From: Irineochytrium annulatum
Lineage: Eukaryota; Chytridiomycota; Chytridiomycetes; Chytridiales; Chytridiaceae
DNA length: 14,633 nt
Direction: 5' to 3'
NCBI GenBank assembly: GCA_027600665.1
Contig: JADGJL010000740.1
Coordinates: forward strand, 1 to 14,633
Within the stretch, counting starts at the first letter, position 1. Each line of letters begins with the position of its first letter. Under the pieces are notes generated by a model, which was given only the letters and a program-made list of their open reading frames with translations, was not told the DNA's origin and searched no databases. This document shows, piece by piece, positions 1 through 8,707 of this stretch. Made by a program: the position numbers and the translations under genes.

Positions 1-31
1 CCCCCCCCTTTTTCTTCGCTTAACCTGTCAG

Positions 32-810
32 TTGCCATTGCTATGTGCACGATTTCAAGTTGGCCGTGCCCTCAAGAACCCTCCGACGACGACTTCCGAC
101 GAGAAATCACGGAAGACATCACGCACCTCCTGCCACCCGACCAGTCCCTCATCTCCGCGCGAAGCTCGACGTCAGCGGGGAGCCTCCCGCCGGGTTCCGT
201 AGCGTCTTCCGCGAATGCGCAGCAGGACGGCTTCGGGAGCGCGCCGAATTCGCCGAGGACGTCGTCTAGGAGCCTCGCGCCATCGTCTTCGGGCGGGTTC
301 TTCTCAAGAGGGAGCACAGTGGAGAAGGAGAATAGGCAGTTGGAGAAGATGAGGGGTGGTGGGGAGGAGGCCGTGAAGGAGCGGAGGAAGTACATGGCCG
401 TGGAGGAGAATCGGAAGGTAAAGATCCTTTTCTTTCAACGATTACGTCTGAGGGCCTAAATTGCGGTTTTCGGCATAGGCGACAATCTTCCAACCTGGAT
501 TTTACCATGGTATATACAAGCTTGTCAATTTCGTTCATTCGGCCATATGTTCTTACATAAATTTGCTGTGCTTTGTGCTTAGCCTTCGAAGTTTTCAACC
601 CGTATTTCGACCCTATGAACTTCACCATCAAGATCCCTGGTACATAATTGTTGTCGCTTTCGAGAACCTAACGTTCTTTTCTAAGGAATCACGATCGACT
701 TGATGAAAGTCACCAACGGCCTTCCCATGCGCTCGACGCTGATGTCTAAGGATGGGAAGACGGTGTTCCTGGTGGTCGAAATGATTGTAATAGGAGGAAC
801 CGCGGACTAA
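32..810 (+). CDS. Duc1-domain (former DUF1769) protein, 3' part
   Basis: Partial gene cut by the left edge. Proposed exons are 32-417, 479-509, 583-639 and 686-810 (stop TAA 808-810). All junctions keep frame and use GT...AG; the first visible exon follows a pyrimidine tract, CTTAAC and CTGTCAG at 25-31. About 198 residues are visible. A Ser/Pro/Gly-rich linker (roughly residues 25-95) is followed by RRKYMAVEENRK, then a spliced block with FEVFNPYFDPMNFTIKIPG, KVTNGLPMRSTL and SKDGKTVFLVVE. These match, as I remember the family, the C-terminal half of the 'domain of unknown function at the cortex 1', known mainly from fungi and linked to the cell cortex. The N-terminal half of the domain would lie left of position 1. 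The W-P...ITEDITHLL stretch before the linker also fits the family. The linker is not conserved and is probably disordered. The biochemical function is unknown. The family call is fairly sure; the 5' limit of the first exon is less so. Confidence 0.83.
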
Positions 811-1440
811 TGGCCTTATTTATTTTACTTCTGTCCGTGTCTCCCTCTCTCTTTTTCATATCTCGGCGAACATTTTCTCGCGCGAAAATCAATATTTACG
901 CACTTCGCACTCAAAACTGAAGAAGTCAGTGGCAGTTAGTACAGAAACCTTTCCGATTGCGCGAATTCTCGCAGCTTCCTGCGCGTAGTTCCAATTGGGA
1001 TTGTACGCGTTATTTAAGGTGAGAAGCGGGAGTTGGCCTGCGTGCACTCCAGCACTCCACTGCGAATAGAGCAATAAGATGATGTTAATGCACGTGTATG
1101 GGGTGCTGCGCCTCACCTCCCTGCGCGCTGGCCCCTTTCAAAGCAAAGGAACGAAACAGTCGCCCTTTTTCTTCGACACGAGAGAAAATGTGCGTGTCCC
1201 ACGGCATGCTGACGAGCGGAGGACTGGGATGGAGCGATGGAGGCCGGCGAGTTGGGGATCTGGGATCAAGCGGGGAAGGGGGAGGAGCGTTGGCGCTGGG
1301 CCGGAGGATTTTGGTGGCGGCTGAGGTGAAAGTCACCTAGCCCGTCGAAGACCCATCTGAAAGGGCCTATTGAGGACGGAGCTCACCGCGCGCTTGCTGG
1401 GAATACGCTGAATTAATCGCCTTATCGCCTTGCAGACAAT
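811..1440 (+). promoter_or_regulatory. Intergenic region: Duc1 gene 3' end and RPS2 promoter/leader
   Basis: There is no convincing gene over about 630 bases. The left part (811-1075) is AT-richer, with an A/T-rich stretch at 813-832 and a pyrimidine run near 838-858, and probably holds the 3' UTR of the Duc1 gene. From about 1080 the sequence becomes GC-rich; several 75-83 codon frames open on both strands there, as expected from base composition. No clear TATA box was recognised. The right end carries the RPS2 leader with a possible leader intron. Confidence 0.5.
1326..1435 (+). other. Possible 5'-UTR intron of RPS2
   Basis: GAG|GTGAAA at 1323-1331 could be a donor. GCCTTGCAG ends at 1435, preceded by CTGAAT and TTAAT branch-like sequence around 1409-1416, and makes a good acceptor only five bases before the RPS2 ATG. 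Leader introns are common in ribosomal protein genes. The acceptor is convincing; the donor is one choice among several, so the left limit is uncertain. Confidence 0.4.
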
Positions 1441-2359
1441 ATGGCCGACAACGCAGCGGCCCGCGGCGGAGATCGTGGACGCGGACGTGGTGGTGACAGG
1501 CGCGGACGCCGTGGCGACAGGGGTCGCGGGCGTGGCCGTGGACGCAAGGATGACGAGAAGGGCGAGTGGTGAGTCTTTGGTTTCTGGGTCTGGTTGCTTT
1601 GAACGGATCCAACTGATGGTGCTCCCAGGGTCCCGGTTACGAAGCTCGGCCGTCTGGTGAAGGAGGGGAAGATCAAGTCGATTGAGGAGATCTACCTCTT
1701 CTCGCTGCCGATTAAGGAGTACCAGATCGTTGACTTCTTCCTTCCCAAGCTGAAGGACGAGGTCATGAAGATCATGCCCGTGCAGAAGCAGACGCGCGCC
1801 GGTCAGCGCACGCGCTTTAAGGCGTTCGTCGTCATTGGCGACTTTAACGGCCACGTCGGTCTCGGAGTTAAGTGCTCGAAGGAGGTTGCCACCGCCATCC
1901 GCGGCGCTATCATCCTCGCCAAGCTCTCCGTCATCCCCGTCCGCCGCGGTTACTGGGGTACCGTGCTCGGCGACCCCCACACCGTCCCCGCCAAGGTCAC
2001 GGGCAAGTGCGGCTCTTGCTTGACTCGTCTCGTCCCCGCCCCCCGTGGTACCGGCATCGTCGCTGCCCCCGTCCCCAAGAAGCTGCTCCAGCTCGCTGGT
2101 ATCCAGGACTGCTACACCACCGCCAGGGGTTCCACCAAGACCCTCGGCAACTTCGTGAAGGCCACTTTCCAGGCCATCAGCGAGACCTACGGTTTCCTGA
2201 CCCCTGACCTCTGGCAGGAGACGCGTTTCAACAAGTCCCCGTACCAGGTACTATCGTTTGCGTCGGCTTTTCGTTCGCCTTTGCATGACATTAAACTTCT
2301 TTTTCTTTCTGTAGGAATGGAGCGACCTCTTGGCCAAATCCACCAAGCGCATTTACTAA
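1441..2359 (+). CDS. RPS2: 40S ribosomal protein S2 (uS5)
   Basis: Cytosolic small-subunit protein uS5, part of the decoding and mRNA-entry side of the 40S subunit. Exons are 1441-1568, 1629-2247 and 2315-2359, giving 263 residues; the introns are 60 and 67 bases with clean GTGAGT/CCCAG and GTACTA/TGTAG ends. An Arg/Gly-rich tail (residues about 8-37) leads into [18 protein letters not shown], then the S5 RNA-binding segment ([18 protein letters not shown], from residue 107) and the C-terminal domain with [19 protein letters not shown] and [10 protein letters not shown]. The last exon encodes only [14 protein letters not shown]. The KSPYQ-E ending resembles animal and early-diverging fungal uS5 more than the yeast protein as I remember it. 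The RG tail is typical of the family and in other species is arginine-methylated. The ATG starts the family's usual short tail, and the length is close to normal. No internal defect is seen. Confidence 0.98.
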
Positions 2360-2372
2360 ATAGCGAGGCCGT

Positions 2373-2378
2373 TTTATT
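2373..2378 (-). terminator. Possible poly(A) signal of the minus-strand SIM-protein gene
   Basis: TTTATT on the plus strand reads AATAAA on the minus strand. It lies about 130 bases beyond the stop codon of the gene ending at 2508. It falls inside the RPS2 3' UTR, so the two convergent transcripts may overlap. Confidence 0.35.
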
Positions 2379-2396
2379 TCTTCCTTTTTTTTTTCA

Positions 2397-2402
2397 AATA
2401 AA
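2397..2402 (+). terminator. Poly(A) signal of RPS2
   Basis: AATAAA lies 38 bases after the RPS2 stop codon, downstream of a T-rich run (2379-2394). The position and sequence fit a fungal cleavage and polyadenylation element. Confidence 0.6.
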
Positions 2403-2507
2403 GAGCTGATGATTTTTTGAATGTGCTGCTTTTATGCTATTGATAATACGAGGGAGTCACGCTGCCGCGATGAATACTAACGTGGTATAATGCAAAGTAC
2501 GAAATGC
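2403..2507. other. Convergent intergenic spacer
   Basis: A short spacer between the 3' ends of RPS2 and the minus-strand SIM-protein gene. It contains no open frame of note and no recognisable RNA gene; it is probably 3' UTR of one or both genes. Confidence 0.5.
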
Positions 2508-5500
2508 TTAATCTGAGCAATAGCCTGCAGCAAGCATGTTTAAATCATAATCATTGTCCTCGGCCTCGGCGACCCTCTCCTCGTCCACACCAGTTCCTAA
2601 CTCGGCTGCTCTCCCACCCGCCACCTCCTCCACAATCTCACCCTCATCTGAATCCAATATAATAACCTCCGTCTTGTTCACTACCAGCGGTCGAGAGGAT
2701 GAGTCACTGCCAGTCAGCTCAGAATTGGATATTCCCCCAGCGAGCTCAGCGGCAAGTCTTTGGTACACCGATGACTGCGGCTTCACTTCTCCACTCGTCG
2801 AGCAACTTCCACCCAGCGCCGACCTTGCAAGAGGTGGCGGTCGTGCTTCCATTGCCGTCAATTTCCCGGCGGGACTGATAGATATGTTCGCCGACAAGCT
2901 CTCGATCGGAGGCTTCTGGCCAGCCAAAATTCCCTTGAGGGTACCAGGCAAAGCACGTCGATATCCGCTAAAGGTCACCTCCGACACGACAGGCTTGGCC
3001 GCGCGAGCGCCAGCCAGGTCAATCATGTCATTTGCTGCCGGCTTTACCACCTGCGAACTACTCTGCGGCTGCCCACGTCCTTGTGAAAAACCGACGGCCG
3101 GAGGCGAGTCCATCACCGTCGCAATAGGCGCAAAGTTGACTGTCTTGTTGACCGATTTCTTCCTTCGCGCCATGGGTAGCCCATCACGTCGCGCCTGCGC
3201 GTACGTAGCAAGACCCGTCGGCTTGATCGTCACCCTCGGTGCAGCCGCGTCCGACACGGCATCCGCCCGGCCAGAGAATGCGCTGAGCCTATGTCGGCTC
3301 CCTTGCGCTGCCGTCGACGCTTTCTCGGGCGCCGAAGTCGCGCCCGGGGGCTGGGCGACCCGGGACTTGCGGAGGGTCGACACAGGATTCGTAAAAGCCG
3401 ACACAGCTTCCATGGAGCGCCTGCGCTGAACCTCATGTCCATCGCCTCTGTTGCTAGTCTCCTCCCTTCGCGAACGCATCGCCGGCGAAGAATCGGAAAT
3501 TGTCGACGGTGAACCCCAAACCCCGCTCGATCCCATATACCCGCCCGAGTGGTTCGGCAACGATCCACCACCAATGCTCTGTGGCGCTGGCCTCCGCTGC
3601 GGCGCTCGCGTACCGATCTTCCTGCTAACACCCGAATTGGCAGCAATCGATTTAAAAGTAATCCCTGGTTTGTACCGAGAAGTAGAGAGCGGTTCATCGT
3701 CACTGTCAGAATCCAAAACGATAACTCCGCCGACTTCCTTAGGTAACTGCACCACTGGGCGGTCAGCGTTCGTCGCCGCCTGTGGTCGAGCTTTCGTTGG
3801 TACGCCGTCATCTGATCTCTTCGGCCAGCTACCAACCATTTAGAATTTAATAGACCATAAGCGCTCACTTTGGACGATCCCCAGCTGCCCGCAGCCTTTT
3901 CGCTATGGGCGTTGACGACGGTGGAAGCGATGGTAAATCATCGACGGTCGCTTCGATTGCCTCTTCCAAGGTCTCCTCGGTTGCAAAAGAAACCGCCCTC
4001 ACGTGGGCCGCCGGCTTTGGAGCCTTCGGAAGCTTCGGGAGCTTTGGAACCTTTGAAACCTTCAACGTCCTCGGCTTGGCCACCTTCTCAGCGTCTGAAC
4101 GCTTCCTCTTCTTTAGCAAGGCGTCCGGATTCGCGGCCCGTTCCGCCTCCCGCTCCCTCTCCCTCTGATCCGCCTCATACTCCGGGTCGTAATCATACTC
4201 GTCATCCGACTCGCCATACAGAGGCAGAACAACGTCCTCCGTATCCTTCCTCATCCACCTCAATTCGTTGGGCTCGGCGACGGGATCCGGCGGCCGCGGC
4301 CCAAGGAAATCTGCGGGTAAGTACATCCCGGAATTATCAACGAAATCTATTGCGAGCAGCGTCAGCGTCGGCCACGGGTTTGTAAATGGCGTCAAATCTT
4401 GATACTTTACCCACGACCTGCCCGTCAAACTCCTTGAACACCCGTACCGACGTCCAAGCCGTCCGGCATTCCGGCACGAGCGGCGGTACCCATATCCCCA
4501 ATGCTCTGCCGGCCCCACCCCACTTCTTGTCCAAATCCTCCTCCAAGAGCAAGTTATCGGTGCGCAGCATTCGCCGCATCTTGCGCTAATGCCGCTAGAA
4601 TCAGGATAAGGGGATGTAAAAGTGGATTCTCTCGCACCTGAATCGACCTGCGAGCCATTGGGTACTGCCTCGTTTTCTTCCGGCGAGCAAACGCGTAAAT
4701 GTCCTTCTCCGGATCCCTCGCCCGGTCAGTCAAGCCAAAAACCGCGTCGTCCCTGATGGCGCCATCGCGGCCGATCGGGTTGTAAAACATCCGCTTGATC
4801 TCGTCCGGGACCACGGGCGCCAGCGCTTCGACGGCCTGAGCTCGCACGGGGCTCGACATAGGCACGGCACGAAACGGCAAACGCGTCTGCGCCTGGTTTG
4901 ACTCTTGCACCGAATGGTTTGATCTCGGCTGCTCCATCGAATTCGGATCCGGCAAAACAGGTGTCGGCGCCTGCGCTCCGAGAGTCGCAAAAGCCTGGTC
5001 GCTGACGGAGTTGGCCCGCGGGATCAAGTAGACGGGGATGGGAGGGTTATACACGCGGATCGGGTTCTGCGCTCGAACGGAAGCCAGCGCCGGCATTTTT
5101 GGGGCAGGTGCCGGCTCGTCCGGAGGCCTCTCCTCGGGGGGCAAGGGGGAGGGCTTGCGGCTTAACAACATCTGCTGCGCGGGCGAGTCGAGCACCGACA
5201 TCGAGTCAAGGGCGTCGTGGAAATCGTCTGGTACAGGGCACCGCCGCAGTTAGCATATCTGCAGCTGTAAAAAAAAAGAGCAAAGACAGCAGCGCCTCAC
5301 CCGGAGACGGGCTTCTCTTGGCGGCACGCTCTCTCTCAATGAACTAAATGCAAAACTCGCGTCAGTCACAGCCAAGATCGCAGCAGAACGCAAGTCGCTC
5401 CGACCTTCTTCCGCCTCGCTGCGATCCCCTCCACACCGTGTTCGGCCAGCACGGTGTCCGGAATCGCCGCGCCGACATTCGCGGCCGACAGCAGCCTGAC

Positions 5501-5869
5501 CAATTCCACTTGTGCCTCCTGGCTCCTCCGCTCCTCCTCTTTGATCCTCCTCTTCTCCTGCATGATCCGAAGCACGAGCTCCAACTTTGCGTTGTCGGCC
5601 CCTTCGGCCGCCATGTCGGCGCCATCAGATGCAGCGCACGGTGGCGTGGGAGCGGCTCTGACAAGACCCGCCGGCTCATCGCCCGGTCGCGGGGTCGGGA
5701 GGCGCGAGCGACTGACTGAGAATGGAGGATCGCGCGCCGCGGATCCCGTGCGGGGTGGGGGAGGTTTGCTGGGCGTCGTTTGGGCCGACTCCCGACCGCT
5801 GCTGCTGACGCTGGCAACGATGCGGTCACATTCCTCCTCCATGATGATCGCGACGGCCCCTGTAGACAT
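2508..5869 (-). CDS. Uncharacterised nuclear-type protein with two SUMO-interaction-like motifs
   Basis: I do not recognise the family. Minus-strand exons 5869-5405, 5343-5301, 5227-4638, 4585-4411, 4346-3869 and 3828-2508 join in frame to 1023 residues. The introns are 61, 73, 52, 64 and 40 bases; the 73-base one has a clear GCTAAC branch site. A charged coiled-coil-like segment (about 95-128) continues across intron 1. A more ordered-looking part (about 310-450) holds EIKRMFYNPIGR, KKWGGAGRALGIWVPPLVPE and a spliced FDGQVVDFVDNSGMYLPADF. Then come LPLYGESDDEYDYD (about 466-479), a basic KKRKR stretch (503-507), a Pro/Lys repeat, and a long disordered tail with VIVLDSDSDDE (619-629) and VIILDSDEGE (972-981). 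Hydrophobic-acidic cores of this kind are the standard form of SUMO-interaction motifs. The LPLYG-acidic stretch faintly recalls N-terminal regions of some fungal SNF2-type ATPases, but no helicase domain is present. The start is the first ATG; the frame is open further upstream. The 40-base intron could instead be a boundary between two genes (ATG at 3839). Confidence 0.75.
4012..4062 (-). repeat. Lys/Pro tandem repeat inside the SIM-protein gene
   Basis: A run of short, near-identical units of about 9-12 bases (AAGcTTCGG/AAGcTTTGG-like on the plus strand) encodes KVSKVPKLPKLPKAPKP at residues 520-536. The composition resembles histone-H1-type tails, so nucleic-acid binding or flexible spacing is possible, but this is inference. 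Confidence 0.7.
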
Positions 5870-6208
5870 CCGCTGACGACGATACCGGGGGCCCCCGACC
5901 AGACGGGAGGCCGGATCCGCGACGGCGGTGGTGGTTGGCGGCGTTGAGTGCGACTGGTGACAATTTCACTGTTAGCAAGTTTGCCGTCAGACCCGTGTCC
6001 AGCGCCATCTCCGCCCTGGCCACAAGGTTGCCTCGGCTTCAAGGGCGAAGGCAGAGCGATGAAATTTTTCAATGTCCCTCAAACAAGGCTGCTTTCCAGC
6101 TTACTTGCCGACATCCCACGCCGTGCAGTGCTCGCTCAAGGGTGAGTGCCGCTCCGCCTCTGCTGTCCCTCTTCCTCTGACGTTGTTGCAGCCTCCTAAG
6201 CCTCCTAA
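5870..6208. promoter_or_regulatory. Divergent promoter region between the SIM-protein and RING-protein genes
   Basis: About 340 bases separate two head-to-head start codons. GC-rich sequence near 5880-5925 includes GGGGGCCCCC, followed by a more mixed stretch. On the minus strand GCTAAC (5976-5971) is followed by CACCAG ending at 5954, which could be the end of a leader intron of the SIM-protein gene, but no convincing donor was found. On the plus strand there is a leader intron and an upstream reading frame for the RING-protein gene. No TATA box was recognised. Confidence 0.5.
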
Positions 6209-6333
6209 ATGATCCCTGCAATCGATACTCGGACGCACGAGGGCTGCAACCTGGAGCCGGAGGCCGTCGCCGACAAGAAGCCGGACGTGGAGACGGAGAA
6301 GACCGTCGAAGATCTGCTTGCCTTCTCCTTTGA
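6059..6333 (+). other. Upstream open reading frame in the RING-protein leader
   Basis: An ATG at 6059 starts a frame that reads MKFFNVPQTRLLSSLL. Unspliced it ends at TGA 6143-6145, before the main start. If the 6142-6191 intron is removed, the frame continues past the main ATG and ends at TGA 6331-6333, giving 74 codons that overlap the main frame. Whether transcription starts far enough upstream to include it is unknown. Confidence 0.3.
6142..6191 (+). other. Probable 5'-UTR intron of the RING-protein gene
   Basis: GTGAGT at 6142-6147 is a perfect donor, CTCTGAC near 6175-6181 is a good branch site, and GTTGTTGCAG ends at 6191; the intron is 50 bases. It cannot add coding sequence in frame to the downstream protein, because TAA codons at 6197-6199 and 6206-6208 immediately precede the main ATG in frame. 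Confidence 0.7.
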
Positions 6334-8707
6334 CGGCGTCTTCCGAAGCTATGTCGAATGCATCTACCGGCTGCCCGCCTACCGCAACGCCTGGCGGGAC
6401 CTAGTCTTCAACCTCGCGGCCCTCGGCGCTGAGCCGCTCATCATCGAGTACATGGTCAAGACCGGCGGCCTGTCTTTGATGGAGCGCGACTCGGAGAATG
6501 CGACCATCCTGACCGTGGCCGCCACGCATAAGCGAAGGGACCTGTGCGACTATTTGCTGGGGACGTCCGTCGGTCGCGCGCTGTTCTTTGATCTGGCCAA
6601 CTCCCAGGACACATGGCTTCCGGATGAAGCGAATAAGTTGTTGGAGGAGGACATGCGCAGGACCAGAGGGGAGGAGTCAATAGACGCGGGTGGAGAGGAC
6701 ACACCCAAGCCCCTCCCTGTGGAACGCCTGATGCTGATGGACAATCCCGTTCTTCTCGAAACCTTCCTCGACAACATCCGCCGATACAAGTGGGCCTCCG
6801 ACTGCTTCATCGCTCTCAAGCCCGTCCTACTTCGATGCCTGACGGCCGTGCTGGAGCGCAAAGAGAAATTCCGGAACCTCCTTTTCTTGGCAAACAGCAC
6901 CATGATGTTCGACAGGACGAAAATTAGCGACGAGATCGATAAAATCACGTCGATCAATGAGATGCACGCCAGGCTGACGGACAAGCTCGACTCAATCATT
7001 TTCTTCATGACCATCGTCAACCTCCGTCACCCCAGCCAGAAATCCTTGATGCCCGTCCGCCTTCGCGATCGACCCTGGGATGAGGTGAAGTGCGAGCTGG
7101 CCACCGCGTCGGCGTGCAGCTTCGCCAAGTCGGCCGAGGACCATGGCTTGCTCGAGTGGTTCCTAGACGACTACTGCGCGAGCTTCGAGGTCAGCATGTG
7201 CCCGGTCATGGACGCGGTGGTGCTGGGACATTGGGGCGCGAAGACCGTCGGGGAGCTGATGCAGCAGCATGTGATGGAGGCCGAGGGTGGGGAGGTGTAC
7301 CAACACCGGAGGGCGTTCTTCGAGGAGGTCGTGGTGAATAATTGGGACGGGGACGCGGGGACGCTGGTTGATACGTTCAAGACCGCGTATCTTGAGGCCA
7401 CGCTTAGTGAGCGATTTAAGGATCAAGAGGGGCTGGCGGAGGGGTGGAGATCGAACCGGAAGGCTGCTCTGCACTCAGACGAGGGTTGGGAGGAGAGGCT
7501 TGAGCGGATCAAGGCGTTGATGGGACGCATCGATGATCGCGCGTGCGTGCGTATTCCGAGGTTCCACCTGCTCGTCGTTGCAGGGGAAGTCAACATCTTG
7601 CGGTGGCTTCGGGCTGAGAAGCACGTGGACTTGTCGACGCAGTTGTACCCCATTCAGGATATCGCCGAGGATACGGCGGAGCTCAGCCTGGTGGCGTCGG
7701 ATTGTGGCGAGGACGAGGATAACTGCGCTGTCTGCCTCAGAAGGAAGGTCGAGCCCCAAACAATGGACTGCATGCACTCCTTTTGCAAGGCGTGCGTGCA
7801 CAAAATTTACATTTGCGTCAGCCCATCAACCCCCGCTGCCTGCCCGCTCTGCCGACGCGCGTTCCCGCTTTTTTCTGACGGCGACTTCACCCCGTCTAAG
7901 TTCCTCGCTGTCATCTTCAAGCAAATGTTCCCTTTTGTTGCTACGGTAGACGTTTCCGCGACGGTTGGGGACGCCCTTTTCTTTATCGCGGCCTGGGTGG
8001 GCAACGTCGTCGTGGTCGCCTACCTCATCGACGAATGCGGCGTCGACCCTTACAAGGTCTGGAATGGTACTGGTCTCACGGCCAATCACCTCGCCTGCAT
8101 GCACGGCCATGTCGCCGTCGCCCGTTGGCTCCGCTCGCGCGACGCGTCTTTCTTCGACAGCCCGACCCCCGCCAATCACAACGGCACACTCATGACCGTG
8201 GTTGACGCCCTCGTCCTGTCCGATTTCGAGCACACGTTCGACATCGTCCGTGACTTTTCGCGACGCGGGTGGCTCCCGCAATCGTGGGTCAAGCTCGGGC
8301 GATCCAGCCCGAACGCCCGCGTCGCGAGGTACGCGATGGAGGTGGGCACGGAGATGTGCCTGCTGACGATCGAGAAGGCGCTCGGGAACGTCGAGGCGCC
8401 GCAGCCGCTGGAGGTGATCGTCAGCAAGATCAAGGACGAGTGTTTGGAGGACCCGCCGGCCTCGTTAAACCCCTTCATCGCGCAGGTTTACGAGGCGGCC
8501 GTTGCCGCGGGGCGGTATGACGCGCTGAGATGGATTGCGACGGAGAGGGGACGGTGGTGGGATGTCATGGTGCCGTTGAATCTTGCGGAAAGGAAGAGAC
8601 GCGAGGGGGATCAGGCGTTCATGGAGTTCTGTGCCGCTGTTGACGTTGCTGTGGACATTCGGAGAACTTGCGGTGTTGAAGGGATTACAATGCGACTGCA
8701 ATGTTGA
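6209..8707 (+). CDS. RING-finger protein with ankyrin-type repeats, putative E3 ubiquitin ligase
   Basis: A single open frame of 832 residues. The start is fixed by an in-frame TAA directly before the ATG. A classical C3HC4 RING lies at residues 506-548: C506-x2-C509-x11-C521-x-H523-x2-C526-x2-C529-x15-C545-x2-C548, all eight metal ligands intact. Ankyrin-like helical pairs flank it: about 66-120 (NLAALGAEPLIIEYM...TVAATHKRRDLCDYLL), about 451-475 (LLVVAGEVNILRWLR) and about 587-650 (FIAAWVGNVVVVAYLIDEC...NHLACMHGHVAVARWLRSRD), with a weaker one near the C-terminus (EAAVAAGRYDALRWI). RING domains of this type usually bind an E2 enzyme and pass ubiquitin to a substrate held by the repeats; this is inferred, not shown. 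There is no signal peptide or membrane segment. The uninterrupted coding frame contrasts with the intron-rich neighbours. It lies head to head with the SIM-protein gene. Substrate and location are unknown. Confidence 0.88.
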   Translation: MIPAIDTRTHEGCNLEPEAVADKKPDVETEKTVEDLLAFSFDGVFRSYVECIYRLPAYRNAWRDLVFNLAALGAEPLIIEYMVKTGGLSLMERDSENATILTVAATHKRRDLCDYLLGTSVGRALFFDLANSQDTWLPDEANKLLEEDMRRTRGEESIDAGGEDTPKPLPVERLMLMDNPVLLETFLDNIRRYKWASDCFIALKPVLLRCLTAVLERKEKFRNLLFLANSTMMFDRTKISDEIDKITSINEMHARLTDKLDSIIFFMTIVNLRHPSQKSLMPVRLRDRPWDEVKCELATASACSFAKSAEDHGLLEWFLDDYCASFEVSMCPVMDAVVLGHWGAKTVGELMQQHVMEAEGGEVYQHRRAFFEEVVVNNWDGDAGTLVDTFKTAYLEATLSERFKDQEGLAEGWRSNRKAALHSDEGWEERLERIKALMGRIDDRACVRIPRFHLLVVAGEVNILRWLRAEKHVDLSTQLYPIQDIAEDTAELSLVASDCGEDEDNCAVCLRRKVEPQTMDCMHSFCKACVHKIYICVSPSTPAACPLCRRAFPLFSDGDFTPSKFLAVIFKQMFPFVATVDVSATVGDALFFIAAWVGNVVVVAYLIDECGVDPYKVWNGTGLTANHLACMHGHVAVARWLRSRDASFFDSPTPANHNGTLMTVVDALVLSDFEHTFDIVRDFSRRGWLPQSWVKLGRSSPNARVARYAMEVGTEMCLLTIEKALGNVEAPQPLEVIVSKIKDECLEDPPASLNPFIAQVYEAAVAAGRYDALRWIATERGRWWDVMVPLNLAERKRREGDQAFMEFCAAVDVAVDIRRTCGVEGITMRLQC

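Noticed and set aside
1079..1340. Three overlapping 80-83 codon frames on both strands
   Set aside because: They arise from GC-rich sequence before RPS2; no conserved motif, splice support or preferred strand.
811..1440. tRNA or other structural RNA gene
   Set aside because: I read both strands for the T-loop GGTTCRA pattern with a matching acceptor stem and found none here or in the other long gaps.
1569..1628. Possible snoRNA inside an RPS2 intron
   Set aside because: Ribosomal protein introns often host snoRNAs, but neither this 60-base intron nor the 67-base one shows paired C (RTGATGA) and D (CTGA) boxes.
1333..1980. 215-codon minus-strand frame
   Set aside because: Antisense shadow of the RPS2 coding exons.
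2554..3429. 291-codon plus-strand frame
   Set aside because: It is antisense to the last exon of the SIM-protein gene and is low in recognisable motifs. The minus-strand frame is longer and carries the two SIM cores and an in-phase splice.
5362..6072. 236-codon minus-strand frame beginning near the divergent promoter
   Set aside because: It overlaps the first exon of the SIM-protein gene in another frame, has an Arg/Pro/Ser-rich GC-driven composition and no domain pattern; the other frame continues sensibly through five splice junctions.
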